A DNA stretch of 64,000 nucleotides. Origin: Terebella lapidaria. Its lineage: Eukaryota; Annelida; Polychaeta; Terebellida; Terebellidae. This document shows positions 36,079 to 48,666 of the stretch, piece by piece. The notes beneath the pieces are model-generated. The model did no database searches. It had not been told where the DNA came from and saw nothing but the letters and a program-made list of their open reading frames with translations. The stretch is taken from assembly GCA_949152475.1 (NCBI GenBank), contig OX424561.1, positions 2,852,001 through 2,916,000 on the forward strand, given 5' to 3'. Positions within the stretch are counted from its first letter, which is position 1. Each line of letters starts with the position of its first letter. The position numbers were made by a program, and so were the translations under genes.

Positions 36079-39000
36079 GTAAAATATTGTTGTGACGTCA
36101 CACCATTGTCTGAACAGTGGATTCGCCCGCACGAATCCACCGTTTGCCCCATACGAATTCATTGGTTCGCTGATGCATGTAATGTCATGTATGTATGTCA
36201 ATTTCCGTGTACATCAGGAAAACATTTTCCGTCAGATTCACGACTTTGTTCATAATCAGTAATCGCAAGATCATCTAATGTTGAATTTCCAACATCGTTC
36301 AGAATGTTTGCAGCATTAAATGACACCATAGTACTATCCACGGTTTCATTTAAAAATGTGTCCAAATTATCTGCGATGTTGAAATTTAATGTCAACCAGT
36401 CGATGTCCAGTAACAGAAATGCGAGAATGTATGTGGTATAGGTCACTGTTTCGCTGTGTTTTGAGTACAATATATTAAAACTCACCATCATCCAATGGAG
36501 ATGTCCATTGAAACACGTTCCACGTATCACTCTGCTGCTTAATACTACTCATCCACTAAATGATTGCATTTAACCCGTGTGCCACCTTCTTAAGATGGTG
36601 AAACCCTGCCGATTGTTGGCAGTAAATTTCACGACTTTAGTACCGCATACAAAATATGAGCTTTTGTCATAAAGCTTCTGGTAGTCCGAAGTGCCTTTTT
36701 GCAGTTGGAGTGTATAGAGGAGTCATTTTCTTGTTTTAGAAAAATACAATCTTCGACATGAAACGTCTGGATCATTCCGGATCATAACGATGAAGTTGGT
36801 ACATCCGTTCTTAATATCAACCACGTAATCTTTAGAATACATCGACTTTTTACATAGTGGAGCAGTCAATGTCTATGAGCTGAGAATTACTTTTTGAATT
36901 TACCGCCTACATTTGTCACAAAATGCCCGACTGTCTTTGACACATTTACGAAACGCGCCATTTTCAAAATATCACGTGGATTTGGACAACACTCAGACCT
37001 GAAATATCATCTATTATTTTGATGATTTTCAAAGAATGGCTGACTTACTTGGGATTGGTACATCGTAGACTCCATAACGAGCTATCCACAGCCATGTGAC
37101 AATGCGTTTTTCCCCGTAAAATTGAGTCTGAATATCGGATACTTTCAACGTCAGGTGCCACGAAATCGTGTTTACATATTTCCCAGGTCAAAGTTTGATG
37201 TATCCTTACGCGAAACTCATCTTTGGTCATGTCGATTTTTGTAATCTGTATAATCCACTGATCACACCAAATAATCCACTTACTGAATACTGAACGGGAC
37301 TACGGCGGAAAATGTTCGTAGCACGACACATTGCATTGTGTTTTGTGATATCAATTGGTAGCTGTCATCCTCGGAATATTTCCTTCGGTTGTGAAGACCA
37401 TATTTTGCGACTATGAGATTCGGTAGCTTCGTCTCCAAATGTTTTCCCGCGAGGCACCAACAGTCCCATGTGTTACGCATGTATATCGGCATATATGACG
37501 GAGGCAATCCCAGAAACATGTACATAATCGAAGACATATTAGTTCATAGACAAATAATCGTTGTAGATCGGGGAATGACAAACACTGAAAACCATGTTTC
37601 CAGACCATAACTGACATATCGCTCACCACGTGAGTTTGTATTCGCTCCGGGGAGAAAGCCGTTGAAATCCGTGCACAGGGTTTTGAGTTCAATGTGAAGA
37701 GCAATACTCACCAGCTGCTCAAGTCCCGTCTCGGTCAGTGATAGCATGGAACCACACGGCAAATCATCGAGCACATGTACTGGGGCGGATTATTAACCCT
37801 CTTTCGACCCTTCTTGCACATTGGGAGTTCATTTTCACAAATAGGATAATTTAATGCATCTTTGCTTTGTTCGCGCTGGGTCCCTATTTTCAATAAGGAC
37901 CTATGTGGAGATCCTTATGTTTGTGCGCGGTCTTATTCGATAATGGGGCGATGCATTAAATAGGATAAGGTGCTTGGCGTACGGTCTTTGGCAATAATAA
38001 CACCCTCCGCGCTACGCGCGTCGGGCATTATTATTGCCAAAGACCTACGCCTCGTACCTTATCCTATATATAATATTATATTTGTTCAGGTACGTACACA
38101 TAATTTAAGCGTTCTGTATATTGAAGCCCCGTCTCTATCAAAACTGATCAAGTATATATGAGTACCTATTCCATAATTTCGTGGTTAAATACAGGAATGT
38201 CGATAACAAAATGAAATTGTATGTAGATGTATCTGTATATGTATGTCAAGAAATTTAAATTAGGAGCCCTGATTGGCACAAGTATATGATGTGATTATCA
38301 ATAAGCAGCTATATGAGGTATTCATATCACCAACATGTATATATTTCTCTAAATCAAGAAGTTTACTTGATTGTAATATTCCAATGATCAATTCAAGGCA
38401 ATGTGATTGGTATCAGCAACAGAATAGAGTGCCATCTGACAAAACCATCATCTCATATTTTTCTGACTCCAGATGACTCCAGATGTTGCTGACAACTCCA
38501 CATCACTTTCCTGACAGCTCAGCCAGAAGACAACACAACTAGAAGCACCATAAATCCTGGTTCAAGTCTCAATCAGAAGACAGGCAATAGCAGCTCCACA
38601 CCACTTGAATGATACCCCCAATGACAGGCACCCAGGAGCAATCACTCAGTTGGCCAACAATATGGATGTCAAAACATAACAAAAACTTGTGTTTTAAAGT
38701 TTGCACCAATATACACATGAATATTAAAACAATATATATATATAAATTCAAATTAAGTGCATGTTGGCCATGTTGGATATGTAATTCTGAAACACCTGTA
38801 CAGAATTGCACACTACCATTTTGGGTATTGTAATGTCACTATAAGACAATTGGATATCTTATACAACAGCAATTTTGGGATTCAATGATCAATTAATAAT
38901 ATTTTCATATTTTATATTTTATTGGATAAAGTGGCCAACACATTGTATGTTTCAAAATTTGTTATTGATACACATGTGTAGGTCAGAAATACATTATGAA

Positions 39001-39177
39001 GATTTGAATGGCAGTGTATCAAGTGGCCATGTGCAACATTGTTTGCCAAATATGATAAATTCATAATCTTTTTGATTGGTATTATATTTGATTTATTTTG
39101 ATTGATTTATGTTGTTTACCTTCCATGTACAAACTTTGTAAAATAAACATATACATGCATTAATTGTATTCATAATT
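35089..39177 (+). repeat. Tandem unit 3 with 219-bp hairpin insertion
   Basis: Same unit; the LINE frame (35093-35884) has two replacements (LACQLNVSSER). A compound hairpin at 37850-38069 is absent from units 1, 2 and 4. Confidence 0.88.
37850..38069. mobile_element. Compound hairpin MITE in tandem unit 3
   Basis: Two adjacent palindromes. The first (37851-37959) has ends TTAATGCATC and GATGCATTAA and is bracketed by ATAGGATAA on both sides. The second (37960-38067) has arms including GGTCTTTGGCAATAATA and a GCGCTACGCGC loop region. Units 1, 2 and 4 give the empty site (ATAGGATAATGTAATATT). A 9-bp target repeat would fit Mutator-like MITEs. Confidence 0.7.
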
Positions 39178-40575
39178 ATGTATGAATCTTCAAAGTATTG
39201 CACAAATCATGATTTCATGGTTTCGTTTAAATCATCTCAAAGCAAATCCTGATAAATTTCAAATGATAATTTTTGATAAAGAATACTGCCCCTACAGTAT
39301 AAAAATAGACAATTTCACGATCACGGGACAGGAAAAGGTCAAACTATTGGGTGTTGAAATAGACAATAAACTGTCGTTCAAAGATCATGTTGCAACCTTG
39401 TGTAAAAAGGCAGGAAGAAAAATTAATGTTCTAGCAAGACTGGCCTCTCAACTGAATGTCAGTAGTAAACGAATACTGTTCCATTCCTTCATTATGTCCC
39501 ATTTTGAATACTGCTCATCAATTTTTCACCTGTGTAGCACTAGTGATGCACGCAAAATCGAGAAAATCCAAAAACGAGCATTACAACATGTTTATAAGGA
39601 TTATAACTGCAGTTATAACAATCTAAGGGAATTATGCAATCTTTCTCTCATGCATATCAAAAGGATAAGGGGCCTACTAATTCAATTTTACAAAATTATT
39701 CATGGAAAAAGTCCGACTTACTTACATGGTTTTGTAACGTTGAAAGATATGGTTCATGACACCAGAAATGTACTCCCAGTAGCACTTCCTGACTTCAAGA
39801 CAATAAGATATGGAAAGAACTCTCTAATTTATCAGGGTGCTCTTTACTGGAATAAACTACCATCGGACATCAAAAATAGCTCTTCATTACATGAGTTTAA
39901 AAACAAAATATCCAAATGGGAAGTTCTATGTGTATGTCAAAACTGTTTAATATGTACTTTGAATAACGTTTGAGTGTGAATCTGTCACTTGTATGTAAAT
40001 ATTATATGACAGCATGATATGTTTTTTCCATCTTTACTTCATCTTGTATATACCCACTGTATCTCATATCAGGGGGCCGTTTCTCGAAGCTGACGCAAAT
40101 TTTGAATCTGCGCTGGGTTCTGCGACCGGTCGCAGATAGAATCTGCGTGCGTTTCCCGACGGCCACGCAAACCCCACGCTGAGCCAGTGCATACTGGCAA
40201 AATCTGCGAGGGGTCGCAGGTCATTCCTCACTTGCAAACGAACATGTTTACCATAGAAACTTAAAATATGGTAGGGGAGGGCTATACAGACCTACTCCTC
40301 AGGCATTCTATATGTGTAGGCCGACCAGTCTTCTGAAACAAACACAGGGTAGATATAGGCCTAATCAGTACATTTTTCGACTCCTGTGGCAGAAAGTGAT
40401 TTCACATTTTTTTACGAGAGTAAAAATGTTATGACTAATCACTATCATTAGGCCTACTGGTCAGTCAATCACCCTTGACAATTTCATGTAAAATGACAGC
40501 CCTTGTACACCATACGATCACTCAATTGTGCAGATCCAACAAACGCGCCTATAGATATAATGACACAGTAACTTA

Positions 40576-43500
40576 TGGAGCGTTTTTAGGGTCAATATTC
40601 ATTGTAGATTTTCTTGTTGTGAATGATTAGTTCAATCGCAAAATTCTTTATTCCACATTACTATTTCTAAACTTTCTGTGTCGAATTTACATATTCTTAC
40701 TGGATAGTTCTAATTTCCATCTCCTTACTGCTTATTTCCAAGTTCTCACTGGTACTTTCTCAAGTCTTGATTCATCATGCCAAATTCTAACACCTTTGTT
40801 CATGCAAGCTATTAAAAAACAAATCGCATCTGGCACAATGCATATGGAACTTAGCACATTTCACTTAGAATAAAGCACATCGCACGAAGAACAAAGCACA
40901 ACGAATGAAGCATTTCATGTGCCAAAATTACTACTGCACTATTATGACGACAGACGGCGCTGCGGGTCAAGTGGCCACATTGCGAATGAGAAACTGAAGA
41001 CTCCCGGACGAAGGAACGACCTTGCTTTGATGGACCGCTGGTCCGGTGCTGTATTTTTAGCTTACCGGCACATGGCCCGATAAGCTATTGGCGTGGTTTT
41101 TCGTCCGTCGTCCGTCCGGGAAAACTTCCGGGGTTTAGGGGCTTGAAAAAGCTAAAGATAGCCCCAAAACTCACTTTTTATGAGCAGACGTGTATTTAGG
41201 GGATTAATTTGGGGATAAGGACAGATTTCACTAATTCCCTCGGCTATACAAAACAATGATAAAAAGCCCAAATTCAAGTCTCCATAGCTCCGTCCCAGAA
41301 CAAGATAAACCTTAGCAGCTTATATACAAAGCTAGCCAATTCATTTCCTGATCTCACTATAGTAAGGAAAATATATGTTGATAAATTGGATTTTTTGCTA
41401 CAGCTCGAATTCTGAGGGTACCCCCTCAAAACGACTGATTTTCATGCCTGACAACCCATATATATCGTTCGCCATCAGAGCCGTTCTGTGCGTGCTGTGG
41501 TCTTGAAACTCTTCGTGTGCAATGCCAACCAGCCTGGGTCAACAACCAGCCATAGCAAAATATCCCCCACCATTCTGCGGGGGATCAAGGGCATCCCCCG
41601 TTTTCAAAATAGGGAATTCTCTGATATGACGCAATATCATTGGTGTTGTCATGCCATAAGGGGCTCACACGGGAGAGGAAATTTAACATGGTGAAAGCTC
41701 TTTAATCTAAAAATTTGGTACGTTCGTCCGTCGTCCGTCCGGCAAATAACTTTTTTTGCCTTGATGAATTTTTCTGAAAATTTACTAGAACATTCCTTGG
41801 TCTAATACCCTGAAACTGTGTTTTTTTATCGTTTTTTTTTTTTATTCGATCCTGTTTGCAGATTTGGCAGCCATTTTTTTTATGAAAAGTGGCAAATTTT
41901 GGACTTTGATGGCCTTTTTCTCGAAAATTGTCTGATCAGTTTGAGATTTTTGTTTCAAGACATCTCCCTCATGTACATCAATGGCAAGTTTCATTGCCCT
42001 TGAATTGCCAGTCTGCGTGTGGCAGCGATTTTGATTTTTTCACGTGTCGGCGAAAAAAATATTTTTTGTCCCAAATCGAGCCACTATTCGTTCTGAGCCA
42101 TTTCCAGCAATTTTTTTTTTGGCCATTGAAAAAATTTTTGGGACTTTTGGGGGAAATTTTTGGGGAAATTTCACCCAATCATCTTTCATAATGGGAGCTT
42201 TGCGGGAGTAAACTCTTAGAACTTTTCAAGATAGAGCCTAAGTATTGGCACATTCAAATGGGAAATCATGTATTGCGGTTTGAATGATGGAGGACCTAGA
42301 ATTTGACCTTGAATGACTTTGGAAGGTCAAAACGACCTTATTTTGTCAAAAGAAACGATGATTTTTGTCTTTGGCTGTCATTTTCTCAAAAACTATTGAC
42401 AATTTTCCTCAAAATGCATGAGATCCTCCCTATGTACATTTGTGATGTGTATAAGTTTTGTTGCCTTTGAATTGACGGCCTGTGAATATAGGCCTATGTC
42501 ATTAACGGAAGAAACCTTTCAAGATGTAACTTGATTTCGTATCAATTCCATACAGGAAATGTGTCTTTGGCAACATTTACGAACATGTTTTGACAATAGG
42601 TTTGAAGATCAGTGTAACAATTTATATTTGGGAAAATCAATACACTGTGTAATTCTCATGATCTGCCGGTAAGCTGCAGCACCCTTGGTGCTACATTGTC
42701 TCTTTATGTGGCAAACAGGTAAATAAAATATATATGTTAAATCCAATACAACTACCGTAGCGTAGTACTAGTGTATCTACTGTATACTGTCACGAGTTGG
42801 ACTCGTGCCAAATTAACAGCATGGAGAAATTATGATCTGAGAGATCATCATATTTAGCCTTGAAAGAGATAGTCATCAGTTTCCTGAGAATTTTTTTCAC
42901 ATCTCAATTATCACTGTCCGATCTCAAGTTATGACCATTTTTGTGTGTTAATTTCAGGCCTATGTCATGATAATATCTGCACCTAATTAGCCAACAACAG
43001 TGTATTATATTACAATGGGTATTTATGACATCACATCTAAAATTGATTTCAATGAGCATAGAAATGAGCCAAAAATTCACGTGTCCAATGAAGGGAGGTC
43101 TTAGTTTCTCATACATCATGTGGCTACGCGCGGCCAGCGCCTCCTGTCGTCATAATGTTGCAGTAGAAATTTTGTCCACAACAATTACTACTGTATCATT
43201 ATGACGACAGGCGGCGCTAGCCGCCGAGTGCTTTATTCGTTGTGCTTTGTTCATCCTGCGATATGCTATATTCTAGTTGCAATGTGCTAAATTCCATATG
43301 CATTGTGCCAAATGCGAATTATTTTTGATAGTTTGCATGGACAAAGGTGTTAGAATTTGACATGATGAATTAAGCATTGAGAAAGTACCAGTAAGGACTT
43401 GGAAGTAAGCAGCAAGGAGATGGACGTTAGAACTATGCAATAAGAATATGTAAATTCGACACAGAAAGTTTAGAAACATTAATGTGGAATAAAGAATTTT

Positions 43501-43576
43501 GCGGTTGAAACAATCATTCACAACAAGAAAATCCACAATGCATGTCAATGAATATTGACCCTAAAAACGCTCCATA
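40576..43576. mobile_element. 3 kb element with ~410 bp inverted repeats
   Basis: Arms 40576-40985 and about 43165-43576 are inverted copies: ATGGAGCGTTTTTAGGGTCA at the left end, with the complement ending CGCTCCAT on the right. They also share AACACCTTTGT, GCACAATGCATATGGAA and a GACGACAG..GGCGC block. Flanks AGTAACTT / AGTAACTA are a 7-8 bp duplication. The spacer is mostly a second nested element. Long arms with 7-9 bp duplication suggest a Mutator-like or fold-back element. Confidence 0.75.
41045..42683. mobile_element. 1.6 kb TIR element nested inside the 3 kb element
   Basis: Inverted ends GGTGCTG..AGCTTACCGGCA (41045-41070) and TGCCGGTAAGCTGCAGCACC (42664-42683). The interior has CGTCCGTCGTCCGTCCGG runs near both 41110 and 41730. 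No transposase frame. A related fragment (CAGCTTACCAGGCTATTTGTG) lies in the gene B introns at 55224 and 63206. Confidence 0.6.
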
Positions 43577-43739
43577 GTAACTAGGCCCATACAATCTAAG
43601 TTACATCGATTGACTTTGTGAAAATAAACCAGGTCAATATAGATCTAATATATATGAATAGATATAAAATAGCCAATAATACCTTTGTGTCCTAGTTTAT
43701 TTTGAGCAAATGGATGTATCTAAGCTATAGTCCCTTACA

Positions 43740-46700
43740 CGTCAAAGGCGTTTGATGGAAAATTTTGATGTCAATATTGACAAGTCTGTAGATAGTGTTA
43801 TGAAAATTTCATTGTACCATAAACATACATCATACCAGTTGGTTATTTTTGGGTGCTATGTACCACCTAGCAATTGTACAAGAAGTAGAAATTCTCACGA
43901 TATATTTTCTTACTTGTCCTATTGTCATATTTATGTTGATATAACTGAAGCTGATGCTATTTTTGTATGTGGAGACTTCAATGGAAGGATTGGTAATTTG
44001 TTGGAAGCGATATTTGATGTAGATAACAGTATACCCGACAGAGTAGTTGTTGATGAAACTAAAAATGCACAGGGAGAAGAATTTATTGATTTCTTGCAAG
44101 AAATGAACATGTGTGTTTTGAATGGTCGGTTTGTAAATGACAATTTCACATACATATCCAAAAAGGGCAGATCTGTCGTAGACTACATATGTGTACCTCA
44201 TGATCAAGTGATTCACTGTAAAAATTTCAACGTGTGTACCGTTACTGATTTAATTAGCAAATTTAATATGCAACAAATGGTCTCAGATGTGTGTAGACCT
44301 CCAGATCATTCTGTGATTGTTGTGGATGTTGAGATTGACAGGAGTGGCCACCTAGGAGTACCTCGCCCAGTTTTTAGTAAACAACGTAATACATGTAGTA
44401 AACATGATAATAGAGAACATATCAGTGTGAGTGACAAGCGTAGAAAGTATGATGTAAGAAATATACCAGAAAATTTCATGGCTAATATAAACTGGCGTGA
44501 CGAGGTTAATAAAGTTATTGACAGATTAGAAAGGGAAATATTACATCAAGGTGACATAGATATTTTGTATAAATCACTCTGTACCTGTGTATTTGTAGAA
44601 ATGGACAATTTTTTAAACTATAAGGATGTTGGTGTCCATTGTCGAAAGCAATTCAAATCATACAAACCATACTGGAATCAGCAATTAACAATATACTGGA
44701 AGGATATGTCAGGTAAAGAGAAATTGTATCTTACCGCGAAGAAAAATTGGACTGTGAAAATGTGGTTAAACAGAAAAAGGAAATAATTTATATCTGCTAG
44801 GAATACTTTTGATAAATACCTGAGAAAATGTCAAAAGGGATTACAGAAAAGAACAAATCACCAATATTGAAGCTGTATGTACGGATGACCCTAAGAAATT
44901 TTGGAATTATATTAAAAATCTTGGCCCATCCAAAGATGGAAAAATTCCTGACTCAGTTAGATGTGGTGATAGCTTGTTTGGTGATCCAAATATTGTACAC
45001 AGGGAGTGGTCCAAGGCCTTTGAAAATTATATAATCCTATTCCTTGTAACCATGATGCATCCTTCGTAAAAATGCCACAAACTATGTAAATGATTATGAA
45101 ACATCAATGACAGGTAGCAATGAAATAATCAATTCAGAGATCACATTCAATGAAGTTGTTAGTACAATTAAAAAACTCAAATGTAAAAAAGCTGTTGGTA
45201 TTGATTGTATTCCTAATGAGGTAATAAAATGTCCAGGTATATACTTTGCAATGTATAAATTGTTTAAAACAGTATTCGAAACTATTGTAAATCCTATTCC
45301 AAAGGGGTCTAGTAAAGATCAACATGTACCATTAAATTATAGAGGAATATCTTTGCTGTCGTGTGTATCTAAAGTTTATACATCTATCCTTAATAACAGA
45401 ATTGTGCAGTTCTGTGATGAAACAAATATATTGGTGGAGGAGCAAAATGGTTTTCGAAAGGGAAGATCATGTTTGGATCATGTGTTTACCTTATCTAGTG
45501 TTATACGAAATCGACAGAAAAGTAATCTAAATACCTTTTGTGCTTTTATCGATATGGAAAAGGCATTCGATTGTATTGATCGGACTTTGTTATTCTATAG
45601 GTTATTGTTATATAATATTGATGGGAAGTGTTACAAATCTGTTAAATCATTATACAATAACACAACAGCATGTGTGAGGATAAATAATAATTGTGGTACC
45701 TGGTTCAACACCACTTCTGGTGTGCGTCAAGGTGATTGTTTGTCGCCGACCTTATTTAGTTTGTATATTAACGGTTTAGCACAAGAAGTTCTGCGATCAA
45801 GATTTATCAATTTTATTGTATGCAGACGATATTGTACTGCTTGCTGAAAATGAAGAATATTTACAAAATATGTTGAGCTGTATGTACAGGTGGTGCTTTA
45901 AATGGAAACTGAAGTTAAATATTTTAAAATCTAATGTTGTACATTTCAGGCCGAAACGAAAAGCTCGAACAGAGATTGAATTTCATTATGGTAGTACTAC
46001 TATAGATATATCTGACAGATATAAATATCTTGGTATATTTTTTGATGAATTTCTTACTTTTGAATATTGTGCGAAAATTTTATCTGATTCGGCGGGTAGA
46101 GCCTTAGGTGGTGTGATTTATAAACATCGTGATTTGAAGGATATCGGTTTCAAAACATACCAGAAAATGTACTTTACAGCAGTGTGTTCAATTAGTGACT
46201 ATGGTGCTGAAATATGGGGTTTTAGAAAATTCAAATTTGATGATAATGTTCAGAATCGAGCAATGCGTTACTTTTTAGGTGTTCATAAGTTTGCTCCCAT
46301 AGCAGGTTTGGCTGGTGATGTTGGTTGGCTCACATCCAAGTACAGAAAATATATATGTATGTTGCGTTTTTGGAATAGAATGGTGACTATGAATGAAGAT
46401 AGGTTGGTCAAAAAAAATATTTAATATTGACTATACATTGTGTAGCAAAAATTGGTGCAATGACGTTAAAACTGTTTTTAACTTACTTGGTATGGATGTT
46501 GTATTTGAGGAGAAGCGTATTTGTCGTATTGATGAAGTTAGGGAAATATTAATGCAAATAAATGAAGAAGAATGGCTAGGTGACGTGTCAAATAAACCAA
46601 AGTTACGTACCTATAAATTATTTAAATCTACATTATCTACTGAAGACTATTTAAATTATCACATGCAGAAACGTAACCGTTCTTTGTTAGCCCAGTTAAG

Positions 46701-47190
46701 ATTAGGTATATTGCCAATAGAAATAGAAAAAGGAAGGTTTAAAAATGTCCCCCTAAATGAAAGATTATGTAAAATTTGTGATATGGCAGAAGTGGAAGAT
46801 GAGTATCATTTAGTAATGTCTTGCCCAGCCTATTGTAAATTCAGAAAAACACTTTTTTCTAATGCAGTGAATCTTATATCCCACTTTGAACAGTACAACG
46901 ACCAAGACAAATTTGTAAAACTTGCTTCATCATGTCAGAAATATTTATCTGTATACCTGTGTGAATGTATGAAACATAGAAATTATTTAATATGTAATGC
47001 ATCGTAATGTTATTTGTAAAAAAATACCCTGTCACATTTGCAATATATATAATTTTGTAGTGACTGATAAGCCCTGTGAGGCTGGGAGTACTATGTTTTT
47101 TTTTTTTTGTATTTTGTACTGTGATGATGTTTACGTTATGATGTGCTCTGGTCACTCTAATAAACGATAGAAATCGAATCTAAATCTTTG
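43740..47190 (+). mobile_element. Degraded LINE with AP endonuclease and RT
   Basis: The first frame (43752-44786) has endonuclease motifs FVCGDFNGRIGN, SVVDYICVPHD and PPDHSVIVVDVE. The RT (45107-46424) reads KCKKAVGIDCIPNEV, YRGISLLSCVSKVY, AFIDMEKAFD, GVRQGDCLSPTLFSLYIN and YADDIVLLAENEE. The C-terminal frame (46393-47007) has the zinc-finger-like CKICDMAEVEDEYHLVMSCP and ends NYLICNAS. Frame breaks occur between the endonuclease and RT, at about 45830 just before YADD, and at the A run near 46410. AATAAA lies near 47158. Possibly an I/Nimb-type clade; the assignment is uncertain. Confidence 0.85.
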
Positions 47191-48540
47191 ATGGATATGC
47201 CCTATTGGCCGACCATATAGTGTACCAGGGCAGTCATTCTTGCATCACGTGTTTCAGCGGGATAAAATTTTGAGATTTGGGAAAATGATATTCATTACAA
47301 ACTTGGAACCGATTATTGAAACCGAATAAACATTATTCAAACTTGGAATATTGAATCTATGTATATATTATTTCAACTGGGAAGAAATTATTACAACCGG
47401 TATAGAAAGTATAAAATTATAGGAATCAGAAATGAATATTTTTTTTATTTAACTAATTCATTCTTGGGAATCCCAATTCGTTTCAAAATAAATGAATACT
47501 TCAGATAATAACTTATTGAAACGGGGTAAAACATTAACACCATAACAGAAAGATAGACAATAATTTATTTCTTATTTGAATATTTTTCTCAGTCTAACTT
47601 ATTAGCGGTTTAAAAAATATTTCAGGTTTGAATAATGTTTTCCCGGTTTATATTGTAACTTACTTATTCCCGATTGTTATTATATGTGTACAGCTTTACT
47701 AAGCTAGGTATTTAAAACTGAATAGGCCTAACAGCATGAACAGTAAGAAAGTGCCATATATGCCTAACATGACCCCAGGTCTTTTAATTCTTGCTTGACG
47801 GAGTGTTGTGCCCCATACTCCCCTACCTATACTCACAAACGCTTAAAGCTCAGTGGCAGACGTCAAAACTATTTAGTGTGGTTCAGATCACTGTTCAGAG
47901 ATAGATGTTCAGCTGTGACCCTTTCAAAATGTCTCTTTAAACAAGGTATATGTTAAGCAGCATGGTGCTGCAAAAAATAATAGAATATCTGACTGTATGG
48001 TATAAATTATTAAATACACATATTTAACGTTGAGTACACATATTTAAAATTGAGTACGTGTATTTAGCATTGAGTACGTGTATTTGATATACAAATATGT
48101 ATACGATGATGGTGAGCGGTTTGGTGTTGTTCATTTCTCACATACATTCTACCCTTCTATAACGGGCTCACGTCGTGTAAAATAATGTCATCTATAAAGT
48201 GATATTGGCAGAAAAACTTTTTCTTTTTCTAAGTCAATTACACATATGCCTGTGGTCTCATAAAAATAGGTTAAAAGACAAACTATGCTTGATCAGATGG
48301 ATAAATCAAGCATATGACAGTACCAGCAGCCGCTAGTAGCAGCCGAAATAACAAAAATGCCAGTACGATTCAAATCTGCGCTGGGTTCGATAGCTCTGCG
48401 TGCAGTCCTTTCCACACGCAAGAAATTCTGCGCCTGCGAGGCCTCGCATATCGAGCGTGCGTGTCGAGAAACGGGTTTTTCCCTCTGCGTCGGGTCAGCG
48501 ACCGCTCGCAATGATCTGCGACCGCTCGCAAGGGTTGCGT
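47191..48540. other. Unassigned interior of the 8.5 kb element
   Basis: Noncoding-looking, AT-rich, with degenerate words such as GAGTACRYRTATTTA near 48020-48080. Nothing else I can support until the right-end GC-rich repeats at 48360. Confidence 0.5.
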
Positions 48541-48630
48541 GTGCTTCGAGAAACGGGCCCATGGCATGTCGATTACTAGCAGCCAACTGCTAATGTTTTT
48601 CGTTCAACCTCCACATCGACGTTTTAAATA

Positions 48631-48666
<36 letters not shown>

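Larger units (their letters stand above)
40072..48560. mobile_element. 8.5 kb TIR element inside the LINE 3' UTR of unit 4
   Basis: Ends GGGGCCGTTTCTCGAAGC (from 40073) and inverted GCTTCGAGAAACGGGCCC (48543-48560), 17 of 18 matching. Flanks CATATCA and CATGGCA are an imperfect 7-bp duplication. Subterminal TCTGCGCTGGGTTC appears at both ends in opposite roles, along with TGCGACCGCTCGCAA repeats. The other units supply the exact empty site (CATATCATGTCG). Contents are the long-inverted-repeat element, a LINE and unassigned sequence. No transposase recognised. Confidence 0.7.

Noticed and set aside
43830-44216. Minus-strand 128-aa frame in the degraded LINE
   Set aside because: Antisense of the endonuclease domain, whose sense frame has the catalytic motifs.
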